NCBI RefSeq assembly: GCF_018294505.1 | Contig: NC_057798.1 | Span: forward strand, 371,894,026-371,958,025 | Reading direction: 5' to 3' | DNA: 64,000 nt | Source of the DNA: Triticum aestivum | Lineage: Eukaryota > Streptophyta > Magnoliopsida > Poales > Poaceae | Position numbers and translations under genes: made by a program | Notes under the pieces: generated by a model | What the model saw: the letters and a program-made list of their open reading frames with translations, nothing else | The model's database searches: none | Told to the model about the DNA's origin: nothing | Shown here: positions 23,005 through 34,117 of the stretch, in pieces | Position numbering within the stretch: the stretch's first letter is position 1 | Layout: every line of letters starts with the position of its first letter

Positions 23005-25835
23005 CTACTTCACCATATCAATTTCAACATCACGGCTATTGTGTACTTGGCTCAGATAGCCAGAAAAAACCTCCCCAATACTCATATGAGTGTAATCAGC
23101 CACATCAAGCTTGACCCTGCGGCATTCCAGAAGCTCCTCCTTGGCAGGACATTTGGCCAACACGATTGGCCTTCCCGGCTCAGCAAAGGCGGTCTTGGTG
23201 ATCTCGACATCAGGGTCTTGAGCATCATCCATCCTGTCCGGGCTAGGAATTTCCAGGTTTTCAGAGCCATCGGCGGCTCGCTCGGCAGGCGGGTCAACAA
23301 TTGGCATTGGTGTGTCATGAGCTGGCTCAGGTGGCGGCTCATGAGTTGAGGTTTCAGGTGCGGCCGTTCCAAGTTCCGGCTCGTTGAAAATTGGCTCTTC
23401 GGCCGGCTTGTTCTTCTTTACCTTCTTGCTAGTCTTTGCTTTTCCGCTGCATAAAATCAAAAGATCAGTACAAATAAAGAGAATTGAAATGAATATAGGA
23501 TCAGTAAGTCATCATTACCCTAGAGCGGTCTTGAAAGCCGGCAAGTTGGACTGCATTGAGTCGCCAGAGGAAGGGGAAGTTTCCTGATAATTCGAGTCAG
23601 AAGAGTTGAGTGGTTAATGAGTGAGACCCGCCAAAGTATAAAAGGGATTTAAATCGGAGGTAACCTCGTTCTGGCACTTCCTTGGTGTATTCAGTAAGCC
23701 GGAGGAGAGTTCTGCATCCTAGCTGGTCTGGGTCTGCCTCCGGCTCTCATGAATCTGTCGCTTCAAAAGAAATTGAGGATCTTGATAAGCTAAGGGATGT
23801 GAAAATCTTACTTTCCGGGTTACTCTTCGGATTTTCTGTCTTGGCAAAGGCTCGGAGTCGGAGGAAATGATAGTTACCTCTTCATCCTTGCCATGACTTG
23901 CTCCTGTGTCCTCCTGCTGATAATCAGTGTTAATAAGATGGTTAAAAAGGAGCCAAGAGAGTCAAGGGCTACCTCCGACTCAGAACAATCTTCTAGGCGA
24001 AGCAAGTCAGAGGCGGTGCCCTTCTTGCCCTTCTTCCTCGCAGCCTCTTTCCTGGCGGCTCTCTTGGCCTTTCTGGCTTTCTTCGCAGCCTCATGATCAT
24101 ATTTAGCCTTCCAGAATTTATCACCGGCCTGTGAAAATCTGCAAAGGTATGAGTACAGATGAAAAATCAAAGGATGAAGGTAATTTATTCTGATGGGCGG
24201 TGGCTTACAGCTGGAGTCGGGTTAGTTTCGCAGAAGGGGCTTAAGCCCACCTTACCGCAGTGTGCTAGGCTTTCATTTAGAAGAGACTTGGTCATGTTGT
24301 TGATGACGTGGCCAAGCAAATCATCAGAACTGTGCCGCATAGGGTCATCTTTCTTGCCTGTGTAGGTGCACATCAGGCCGGGGCGGCGGCTCAATGGAAT
24401 AACCCGCCAGGCGAGCCAAACCCGGACTAAATCAATACCATTTAGCCCATTCCCCAGAAGAGCCTTGATTTTAGACAGGGTGGGGGCGAGCGTCTTGCGT
24501 TCGGCGGTTGTTATTTTATTAGGAAGTGGATGTTTGGACTCCAGACCCAGAGCATGAAAGCCGGGAGAGGATTCTCATCAGCCGGAGAAGTGCCTTGACA
24601 ATAGAACCATGTCTGGTTCCAGTCTTTGGGGTGACTTGGTGGGTTGGCATAAGGAAAAGTTACGTCTCTCCGACGTTGGATCGAGATACCGCCAAGTTCC
24701 AAGCTTTGGCCGTTGGCACACTCATTCTCGCGGTTCAAGTAAAATAACTCTCTGAAGAGTAGTATGTTGGGTTCTTCTCCAAGATATACTTCACTGAACA
24801 CTTCAAAATTCCAAATGTTAGACACCGAATTGGGTCCGATGTCTTGAGGACGGAGGTCAAAGAAGTGCAGGACGTCCCTGAAGAATTTTGAGCCGGGTGG
24901 TGAAAAACCCCGGTTCATATGGTCAGTGAAAATGATGACCGCCCCCGCTTTGGGCTGGGGAATTTCCTCCGTCGGGTCAGGAGCACGATAGGACATCACT
25001 TCCTTTGGCAGATAGCCGGTCTTCACAAAGTCATCAAGCGTACTGTCTATGACGATGGATTTGACCCAGTTGCATGAAGTGGGTGCTTTCGGTGCCACTG
25101 TGATGAAAGCCTAAGAAAGAGTAAAAATTGCCGGTTCAAATTTAAGCCGGAGAAAAAACATTATAGTGCATATTCAAGATGGTGGCTTATAAAGGGGCCT
25201 AATGGTATAAGGCTAATTATGTCAGATTATTTAAGCCACCATGAGCGCCACAAATAGTTAAGTTATCTAAGCCGCCATGGGAGGTCAAGAGTATCAATTG
25301 AGCATTGCCTTTTTAAGCCAGTGATAAGAGTCACCATGGCTAGGTGGATCTAACAGATATAGTTTTTGCCTAAGTGTTGCATAAACAAGTTTCACATGTT
25401 GTAGCAATTATTTTGGATCAAACGGATGTTCAGAAAACAAAATATTCTAGACCTAAAATCGTGGTACAGATGAGTTTGTGAGTTCTAATGAGGCTTCTTC
25501 GCAAGAAAAGGGGATCTGCTAATATCAAAAATGGACGCGAAACAACTACCGCATGAGTTCCATACTACTTTTGGATCAAATGAGGCCGCGGTGGAAGAAC
25601 TACGAAGCAACAATGATGAACCACAAAGAACACAGAGGAACCTGCGAACCCTAATGCAGATCTGAGGTGCGGGAAGGAGAAGACTTACAGCTGTAGATCT
25701 ACTGCGGAGGGTCGCCACCGTTCTCTGGACTGAATCAAGTTGATGCAGCGGCCCAGGTCGAGGAAGACGAGGTGCGCTGCGGCGGCGGCAGAGCTCGAGC
25801 GGCAATAGGGTTGCAAGAGGAAGAAGATGAGGAAA
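23005..25835 (-). pseudogene. Antisense multi-exon gene in element B (PF04195-like)
   Basis: A gene-like unit runs opposite to the element. From the right: TATA box (25866-25873), a leader/exon ending at a GTAAGT donor (25683-25688), an intron, an acceptor at 25111-25112, a main exon 25110 to about 24209, a donor near 24208, an acceptor at 24129-24130, a Lys/Ala-rich exon to about 23976, one or more short exons, and a last exon ending in a stop at 23005. The main exon resembles the plant putative gypsy-type transposon family (Pfam PF04195 by memory), including the segment FFDLRPQDIGPNSV. A one-base frameshift near 24560 breaks it. Function is unknown; antisense genes between pol and the 3' LTR are known in some Tat elements. 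Exon edges are inferred from splice-like motifs only. Confidence 0.6.
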
Positions 25836-25865
25836 GGGGAGAATGAGGAAAGACCTAGCCGTGCC

Positions 25866-25873
25866 TATTTATA
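25866..25873 (-). promoter_or_regulatory. TATA box of the antisense gene in B
   Basis: TATAAATA on the minus strand, followed 30-40 bases on by a CT-rich leader typical of plant transcripts. It precedes the first exon of the antisense unit. Confidence 0.55.
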
Positions 25874-26155
25874 AGGAAAGATTGGTAAGTGGGCGCGAAA
25901 AACGAGGAGGCCGAAAACATGGTTATCCAGCTACAAGGATGCCTTGATTCTTGGGATGGTCATTAAGATAAGGATCCATTGAGATACATTGGATAAAACG
26001 TGCATTAGTGGTAGATGACGTCATGGAGGGTCACCACAAATCCAAAGGATGGACGTCATGGCGGGTTATAAAAGTTTTATACAAGCAAAGGGCCGAAGAT
26101 TCTTCTTAAGTGTTGAAGATTGACATGAACCAATTCAAATCAATCTAGGGCCTAA
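25874..26155. other. Spacer between antisense promoter and 3' LTR of B
   Basis: No coding signal. It would contain upstream promoter sequence of the antisense gene and the polypurine region of B; I could not fix an unambiguous tract. Confidence 0.4.
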
Positions 26156-26672
26156 TGTTGGGGATATAACTATTAGGTATGACCCGCCCAGGAGGGGCCG
26201 GGTTATACCTATAAGGACTCTTGAAGCCCAAGATAAGTTTGAAGATGGCGGTTCAGTTAAGGGCCCAAAGCCCGAAGGCGACTTAAGGACCGTAGAGATA
26301 AACCGCCGTATATACATAACTTGTATTGTAAGGGAAGAATAGTTAGAGACCAAGCCGGACACTGTTTATGAGCCGGTCGGGACTCTGTTAGCCGCTGGGC
26401 GTCAACCTCTGTATATAAAGGGATGACCCGGTGGCAGTTCAGGGCAAGTAACATCACATCGAGAGCTAGGTCAAGCGATCTCGCTCCCTGGTAATCGAGT
26501 CATAAGCAATCCCACTCAAAACTGGATCGTAGGCTTTTACCTTCACCGTAAGGGGCCGAACCAGTATGAACCTCGTGTCCTTTGTCCCATTAACCCCTTT
26601 AAGCTTCCTAGTTGTGATGGCTCCACGACTAAGTCCTTCCACTAGGACATCTGACGTGACAATTCCACGACA
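26156..26672 (+). repeat. 3' LTR of element B
   Basis: 517 bp, TGTTGGGG to GACA, collinear with 16476-16993. TATATAAA is intact at 26412-26419. Confidence 0.93.
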
Positions 26673-27216
26673 ATTTTGCATTTGCATAAGCCTGGGTTCT
26701 CCATTCATCTAATGAGCTAATATCAAATAACATCTTTTCACCAGCAAGTTTGAAATCATAATTGAGTTCTTTAATTGCCCAAAATGCTTTATGTTCTAAC
26801 TCAATATGCAAATGACAAGCTTTTTCGTAGACCATTTTATATGGAGACATACCCATAGCATTTTTATAAGTTGTTCTATAAGCCCAAAGTCCATCATCTA
26901 ATTTCTTGGACCAATTCTTTCGGGACCTATTGACAGTCTTTTGTAGGATTAGTTTTATTTCTCTATTGCTAAGTTCAACTTGACCACTAGACTGAGGATG
27001 ATAAGGTGATGCAATTCTGTTGTTAGCATCATACTTAGCAAGCATTTTACGGAAAGCACCATGAATAAAGTGTGAACCATCATCAGTCATTAAATATCCA
27101 GGGACTCCAAACCTTGGGAAAATAACTTCCTTAAGCATTTTAATAGAGGTGTTGTGATCAACACTACGGGTTGGAATAGCTTCTACCCACTTAGTAACAT
27201 AATCAACAGCAACCAA
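26673..27216 (-). pseudogene. Element C integrase core
   Basis: This frame carries the catalytic core: [10 protein letters not shown], the second catalytic Asp in LMTDDGSHF (about 27084), and the Glu in SSGQVELSNREI. The first Asp lies in the previous frame (GFD near 27265), because of a frameshift between 27216 and 27260. On its 3' side B has inserted; the C-terminal module lies at 16136-16475. The integrase would insert the cDNA in the nucleus. Confidence 0.85.
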
Positions 27217-28082
27217 AATATGTGTATACCCATTAGAGGAAGGAAAAGGTCAAATCCCCAAACATCAAATGGTTCAACAACAAGTGAATAATTCATAGGC
27301 ATTACTTGACGCTTACCGATATTACCTATTCTTTGGCATTCATCACAAGATGAGAAAAACTTATGGGCATCCTCGAAGAGAGTAGGCCAATAAAGACCAG
27401 TTTGCAATACCTTATGAGCGGTTCTGTCTCTCGCGTGATGTCCTCCATAAGCTTCAGAGTGACATTTTCGTAGGATTTGTTCCTGTTCATGCTCAGGTAC
27501 ACAATGTCTAATAATACCATCTACTCCTTCTTTATAAAGATGTGGGTCATCCCAAAAGTAATGCCTTAAATCATAGAAGAATTTTTTTCTTTTGTTGGTA
27601 TGTGAAGCTTTAGCATAGTCATCATACCAAGGTGTACTATTAAAAACATTTACTGTAGCTAATTGTTCATGAGGAAAGATATCATTAATAGGTTGTGGGT
27701 TATCAAGAATATTTTCAAGCCTAGACAAGTTATCAGCTACGAGGTTCTCTGCTCCTTTTCTATCAGTGATATGCAAATCAAATTCTTGTAGCAACACAAG
27801 CCATCTAATGAGTCTAGGTTTAGAATCTTTAGTTTCCATAATACATTTTATAGCAGCATGATCAGTGTGAACAATTACTTTAGAATCAACAATGTAAAAT
27901 CTGAATTTATCACAAGCAAACACCACTGCTAAGAATTCCTTTTCAGTAGTAGCATAGTTTTGTTGAGCACTGTCTAGAGTTTCACTAGAATAATGGATAA
28001 CGTTTAGTTTCTTATCAACTCTTTGTCCTAGAACAACACCAACATCATAATCACTAGCATCACACATAATCTCAAAAGGCAA
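27217..28082 (-). pseudogene. Element C RNase H and integrase zinc domain
   Basis: An open frame of 299 codons (to 27183). The RNase H part has [14 protein letters not shown], the Glu in TTEKEFLAV, and HTDHAAIK. The integrase N-terminal HHCC zinc domain follows with [13 protein letters not shown] and CDECQ near 27340. It ends in a frameshift just after the first catalytic Asp of integrase. Confidence 0.85.
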
Positions 28083-29001
28083 GTTTCAATCAGGTGGTTG
28101 AACAACAGGTGCAATAATTAAGGCATTCTTTAGTATTTCAAAGGCTTCCGAGCAATCATCATCAAACACAAAGGTTATATCCTTTTGCAAAAGATTCGTA
28201 AGAGGCCTGGAAATTTTAGAAAAGTCTTTGATAAACCTCTATAGAAACCAGCATTACCAAGGAAACTACGAATACCTTTGATATCTTTAGGACATGGCAT
28301 TTTCTCAATTGCATCGACCTTGGCATTGTCCACCTCAATGCCTCTTTCAGAAATTTTACGGCCCAAAACAATACCTTCGTTAACCATAAAGTGGCACTTC
28401 TCCCAATTCAAGACACGATTTTTTTGTTCACATCTTTGCAAAACTTGATCAAGATTGCTGAAACAATCATCAAAAGACTTCCCATAAATAGAAAAGTCAT
28501 CCATGAAAACCTCAACAATCTTTTCACAAAAATCAGAGAATATAGTAGTCATACATCTTTGAGAGGTAGCAGGTGCATTACATAGACCAAAAGGCATACG
28601 TCTATAAGCAAAAGTTCCAAAAGGACAAGTAAACGTGGTCTTTTCTTGATCAGGTTCTAAAATAGGTATTTGTGAAAAGCCGGAATATCCATCAACAAAG
28701 CAAAAATGTGTGTGCTTAGATAATCTTTCTAACATTTGATCAATAAAAGCAGAGGGTAATGATCTTTTCTAGTTGCTTTGTTTAATTTTCTATAATCAAT
28801 TACCATTCTATAGCCTGTGACAACTATTTGTGGAATGAGCTCATTCTTATCATTAGGAACAATAGTAATACCTCCCTTCTTAGGGACACAATGAACATGA
28901 CTTACCCATGTACTATCAGCTATAGGATAAATTATACCTGCTTCCAGAATTTCAATATTTCCATTCTTACCACTTCTTTCATCTTCATATTTAACCGACA
29001 T
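28083..29001 (-). pseudogene. Element C reverse transcriptase
   Basis: Two frames (29001-28729 and 28735-28175) together cover fingers and palm: VIDYRKLNKAT, then DGYSGFSQI, MPFGLCNAPAT, catalytic FMDDFSIYG near 28500, and the thumb start SFLGNAGFYR. A frameshift lies near 28735 and another near 28210 at the thumb/connection border. The motifs are in the usual Athila form. Confidence 0.85.
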
Positions 29002-29048
29002 TGGAGATCAACAACGGGTTTAGCATAAGGTTCCATATTAATCTTGTC

Positions 29049-30163
29049 CTAACATAGGGTGGGACTAATGCCCTTAAGATCATCAAGAGTATATCCTGTA
29101 GCGGCTCGGTGCTTCCTTAGAACTTTCAATAATCTTTCTTCTTCATGTTCTGAAAGGTTAGCACTAATAATAACATGATATATCTTTTTCTCGTCAAGAT
29201 AAGCATATTTCAAAGTGTTTGGCAATTGTTTTAATTCAAACACAGGATCACCTTTAGGTGGAGGAGGACCTCCTAGAGTTCCAATAGGAAAATTGTGTTT
29301 AAGCAGAGGTTGTTGTTCGAAAAAGATTCTATCTATTTCATTTATTTCACACATATGCAAATCATTTTCATGGTCTAGAAAGTATTGTTCCAAAGGATCA
29401 GTAGGAGGCACAATAATAGAAGCAAGACCAATAATTTCATCCTTACTAGGCAAATCTTTCTTATGAGGTTGTCTACTAAACTTGGAAAAATTAAATTCTT
29501 GAGATTCATCACCAAATCTAACACCGACAGTTTCTTTCTCACAATCAATTTTGGCATTGACGATGTTCAAGAAAGGTCTACCAAAAATAATGGGGAAAAA
29601 GTCATCTTGTGGGGAGATAAGAACAAGAAAATCAGTAGGGTGTTTTATTTTCCCACACAAGACTTCAACATCTCTAAGAATCCCAATTGATGATATAGTA
29701 TCTCTATTAGCAAGTTTAATAGTGACATCTATGCCTTCTATTTCAGCAGGTGCTATTCATTCTTAATTTCTTCATATTGGGAGAAAGGAATAGCACTCAC
29801 ACTAGCACCTAGGTCACATAACCCATGATAACAATGATCTCCTATCTTAAGTGAGACAACATGGATGCCAACAACTGGTCTATGTTTATCTTTTCCTTCA
29901 GGTTTGGCAATTCTAGAAGCTTCATCACAGAAGTAAATAACATGCCCATCAATATTATCGACTAAGAGATCTTTAACCATCACAACACTAAGTTCAAGTC
30001 TGATTTGTTCAGATGGTTTGGGTGTTCTAACAGAACTTTTGTTAACCACATTTGAAGCTTTAGCATGTTCCTTCATCCTAATAGGGAAAGGTGGTTTCTC
30101 AATATAAGCAGTGGGAACAACTGGATCAACATTGTAAATGATAGTTTCTTCTTTAGCTTTCAC
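29049..30163 (-). pseudogene. Element C protease and linker
   Basis: The frame 30163-29753 ends shortly after the protease active site LCDLGASVSAIP (near 29800). The frame 29660-29049 has the second half with IIFGRPFLN, then a Pro-rich linker towards RT. A break of roughly 90 bases between the frames and further stops make it non-functional. The DLGAS active site is typical of Athila elements. Confidence 0.82.
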
Positions 30164-30181
30164 CGGTTATTTAACTTCTTA

Positions 30182-31077
30182 TTAAATAGGTGGGTGATAT
30201 TTAAACCACTTCTCCTTAGGGATATCAACATGAGTAGCAAAATATTCACAAAAGGAGGCTACTATCTCAGAGTCAAGTCCATATTTAGTGCTAAACTTTT
30301 GAAAAGCATCAGTATTCATAAAAGATTTAACACAATCAAACTTAGGTTCAATACCTGACTCTTTACCTTCGCTGAGTTCCCAATCTTCAGAGTTGCATTT
30401 AATTCTTTCTAAAAGATCCCACCGGAATTCAATAGTCTTCTTCATAAAAGAACCAACACAAGAAGTATCGAGCATGGATTGATCATTACGAGAGAGCCGA
30501 GCATAAAAATTCCGAATAATAATTTCTCTTGAGAGCTCATGATTGGGGCATGAATATAACATTGAATTAATCCTCTCCCAAGTGAGACCGATACTTTCTC
30601 CTTCATGAGGCCAAAAATTATATATATAATTCCGATCACGATGAACTAGATGCATAGGATAGTTTTTTTTTGATGAAATTCCAATTTCAACTGATTCCAG
30701 TTCCAAGATCCAATATCATCGCGTAGCCTATACCATGTCAATGATTTTCCCTTCAAAGATAAAGGGAAAACCTTATTCTTAGCTTCATCTCCGGGCAAAC
30801 CTCCAAGCTTAAACAATCCACAAATTTCATCCACATATATCAAGTGCATATCAGGATGTTCGGCTCCATCTCCTGCATAAGGATTAGCTAGCAGTTGTTC
30901 TAACATACCTGAAGGAATTTCATATTCAACATTTTCAGTAGGTGCAGTAGGTTGAGGGGAAACTATTTGTGGTTCGGGTCGAGGTGAAGATACCCCGAAC
31001 AAACCCTCAAAGGATTGTTTTCCGTAGTAGCAAGTGACTATAAATTTCAGCATGTAGTAATAATGTTTCCTTACCAA
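30182..31077 (-). pseudogene. Element C gag
   Basis: The frame 31077-30646 includes the segment HPDMHLIYVDEICGLFKLGG and a WYRL stretch typical of Athila gag. The frame changes at a run of nine T on the plus strand (30663-30671), and the second frame runs 30706-30182. Gag is next to the PBS, as expected. The homopolymer suggests a simple slippage mutation. Confidence 0.78.
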
Positions 31078-31101
31078 TTTCCACTTACCAAGAGCGCTTC
31101 A

Positions 31102-31120
31102 CTCCCCGGCAATGGCGCCA
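31102..31120 (-). other. Primer-binding site of element C
   Basis: On the minus strand TGGCGCCATTGCCGGGGAG, a tRNA-Asp-type site with one difference from those of G (50335-50352) and F (39244-39262). It lies about ten bases inside the 5' LTR. Confidence 0.8.
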
Positions 31121-31131
31121 GAAAATAGACT

Positions 31132-32645
31132 CGATGACCCACAAGTATATGGGGTCAATGGTAGCCTTTTCAATAAGTAAGGGTGTTGAACCCAATGAGG
31201 AGCAGAAGGAAATGACAAGTGGTTTTCAGCTAGGTAATGTTTGCAAGTGCTAAAATTGTAAGTAGCGGAGTAGTTTGATAGCAAGATAATTTGTAACGAG
31301 CAAGTAATGATAGTAGTACAAAGTGCAGTAAGGTAGCCCAATCCTTTTGAGGCAAAGTACAGGCCAAAATGGTCTCTTATGATAAGCAAAGTGTTCTTGA
31401 GGGTACACGGCAATTTCATCTAGTCACTTTCATCATGTTGGCTTAATTCGTGTTCGGTACTTTGATAATTTGATATGTGGGTGGACCGGTGCTTAGATGT
31501 TGTTCTTACTTGAACAATCCTCTTACTTATGATTAATCCTCTTGCAAGCATCCGCAACTATGAGAAAAGTATTAAGAATAAATTCTAACTATAGCATTAA
31601 ACTTTTGGATCCAATGGGCCCCTTACGGAATAGCGCATAAACTGGGGTTTAAGCTTCTGTCACTCTCACAACCCACCATCTAATAACTACTCCACAATGC
31701 ATTCCCTTAGGCCCAAATATGGTGAAGTGTCATGTAGTCGACATTCACATGACCCCACTAAGAGAATGACAACATACATATCATCAAAATATCGAACACA
31801 TATCAAGTTCACATGATTACTTGCAACATGATTTCTCCCGTAACCTCAAGAATGAAAGTAACTACTCACAAATGATAATAATGCTCAAGATCAGAGGGGT
31901 ATTAAATAGCATAATGGATCTGAACATATAATCTTCCACCAAATAAACCATATTGTAATCAACTACAAGATGTAATCAACTCTACTAGTCACCCACAAGC
32001 ACCAATCTATAGTTTTGATACAAAGATTGAACACAAGAGATGAACTAGGGTTTGAGGGGAGCTGGTGCTGTTGAAGATGTTGATGAAGATAGCCCTCCGC
32101 AAGATGGGAGAGTTGTTGGTGATGATGATGACGATGATTTCCCCCTCCAGGAGGGAAGTTCCCCCGGCGGAATCGCTCCGTCGGAAGGCAAAAGTGCTCC
32201 TGCCCAAGTTCCGCCTCGAGGCGGCGACGCTTCTCCGAGTGTCCTCTCCTCATTTTTTAGGACAAAATGACTTATATACCAGAAGAGGGGCACCGGAGGT
32301 GGGCCGAGGAGGGCAGCACCCACCAGGGCGCGCCTGGGCCTCCTGGTTCGCCTAGGTGGGTTGTGCCCACCTGGTGCCCCCCCCTCTAATACTTATTTGA
32401 TCCAATAATTCTTAAATATTCCATAAAAAATCCTCAGGAAGTTTCAACTCATTTGGAGTTTTGTAGAATAGGTAGCTTGACGTAGCTTTTTCAGTTCCAA
32501 ATTTCCAGTTGCCAGAATTCTCCCCCTTTGTGCATACCTTGCATATTATAAGAGAAAAATCATTAGAAAAACTCCAAAAAGCATTATTATACAATAAAAC
32601 AACATAAATAATAGTAGGAAAACATGATGCAAAATGGACGTATCA
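31132..32645 (-). repeat. 5' LTR of element C
   Basis: About 1514 bp. The inner end has a one-base irregularity (TCGATGACC instead of TGATGACC on the plus strand). The outer end TATCA is followed by the duplication ATGAG. A minus-strand TATATAAG lies at 32271-32278. Confidence 0.95.
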
Positions 32646-34117
32646 ATGAGTCGGCCCATTATTGGGTCCGGTGGGTCTCTGCAATCATTCACTCATCAGA
32701 CAATATTGCGGCGAATCAAGCGATTCTAGTCTTGTAAAAGAACTTTCATTTCACCCCCTTAAGAAGAAGCTTGGGCGGCTTAAGTGTTATTGTAATGACA
32801 TGGGTGAGCTCATGGCAGCTCTCATTAAATATGTCGACTCTGATAGCACCAGGGACCTTGGATGTGATGAGGAGAAATCGAACAAAGGTAAGAAGAATGG
32901 TAGTTGTAGGGGTCAGCAGTAGAATGTGGCAGGGCATAATGGCAATAACCAGGGCAACCGTGGTAAGTGATGAAACCTCGATGGTGGGTGTGATCTTGGA
33001 GCTAACACCAACACATGGTATAAAAACCAGCGCCGTAACGGTAATGGTAATCCACCATTTGGAGGAAAAAACTTTAATCTTGAAGCAATGCTCAACGACC
33101 CTTGCTCAAAACATAGTCTGCCTAATAAGCTAGCAACTCATGTCTGGAAGGATTGTTTTATCATGCGAGAGTATAGGAATTATAGTTTTAATCAGAATTA
33201 TGGTAACAATAATGGTCCGCCCGGTAGGTCAGGATCTGGTGCTCAGGGGTCCGGCTTTGGTGGTGGCAGCTCAAACCCTGGCTATCAAGGTCAGGGTAAC
33301 CATGGTGGTCATAATTAGCAACTGGGCCAGAGCAACCAGCAGCAAAATAACCAGTTAAGATGTCAGAGTAATCCAAAACAGCTCAATGGTGGCCAGTACC
33401 ATGTTTTCACCACAAGTTTATGCAAATGAGATCAGAAGGTTCATAAGCGCAAGGTCAAAACTATTAACCCGGCGGTGCCTCAGTATTTGTGGTGGTCAGA
33501 ACATCCAATCACATGGAGTCGGGAGGATCACCCGCCCGTTGAGAATCCGGGTCATCTGGCATTGGTGGTAGGCCCTTAGATCGAGGGTTATAAATTTACT
33601 AAGGTGCTTATGGATGGTGGCAGCAGTATCAACATCCTGTATTCTGACACCTTTTGCCGGATGAACTTAACTGACAAAGATCTTAAGCCGTCTTGTACAG
33701 TCTTCCATGGTGTGGTGCCTGGTAAGTCGGTGTATCCCGTCAGAAAGATTGCCCTGGAAGTCGCCTTTGGTGATGACTATGATTACAGAGCAGAGACATT
33801 GTGGTTTGAGGTGGTTAAAATCAAGAGTCTATATCATGCCTTGTTCGGACGACCGGCTTATGCTAAGTTCATGGCTCGACTGTGTTATGTTTATTTACAA
33901 CTCATGATGCCAGGGCGAAGGGGTACAATTATGATCCATGGTGATCGGAAAATCGCTTTGGGATGTGAGGAAGGAGACGCGGCTTATGCAGAGTCAGCTT
34001 GTGCTACGAAGGAGCTTAAGTTTATAAGGATAATGTTGACCCGGCGGATATGACCCCTTTGAAGAAGCCCACCACTGAGCAAGACCCTTTGTTGAAGTTT
34101 AAGTCGGCTGATGATAC
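32646..34117 (+). pseudogene. Element E gag end and protease
   Basis: Continues the E gag frame interrupted at 12180 (WVRWVSAIIHSS matches B). Next come a Gly/Asn-rich linker with several stops (33100-33380) and a protease with VLMDGGSSINILY near 33607-33645, in the open frame 33604-34053. A TAG at 33577-33579 stands where B has CAG (19706-19708). A one-base loss near 34020 shifts the frame. Element F is inserted at 34118. Confidence 0.82.

Larger units (their letters stand above)
16476..26672 (+). mobile_element. Element B: Tat/Retand-type Ty3/Gypsy element, integrase deleted
   Basis: LTRs are at 16476-16993 and 26156-26672. The element is 10.2 kb and inserted in the integrase of C. Flanking bases AAATT and ATTTT make only an imperfect duplication. 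Contents in order: PBS, gag, protease, RT, degenerate RNase H, a second RNase H, a remnant of the integrase zinc domain, short tandem repeats, an antisense gene, and the 3' LTR. By eye the LTRs differ at about 30 of some 517 sites. The sequence resembles what is called Fatima in wheat, but I could not check the name. It is younger than C and E. Confidence 0.93.
12180..32645 (-). mobile_element. Element C: Athila-type Ty3/Gypsy element with nested B
   Basis: LTRs lie at 12180-13695 (3') and 31132-32645 (5') in minus orientation. The perfect 5-bp target duplication ATGAG (12175-12179 and 32646-32650) lies in the gag of E. Without B (16476-26672) the element is about 10.3 kb. It has a tRNA-Asp-type PBS, gag, protease with DLGAS, RT, RNase H, integrase, a further ORF after pol, and a polypurine tract. 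Domain order and the extra 3' ORF fit the Athila lineage of Triticeae. Each domain is readable but the frame is broken several times. Confidence 0.95.

Noticed and set aside
30663..30671. Run of nine T as a programmed frameshift signal in C gag
   Set aside because: It falls within gag and not at the gag-pol border, and Athila elements are normally one frame; simple homopolymer slippage is more likely.
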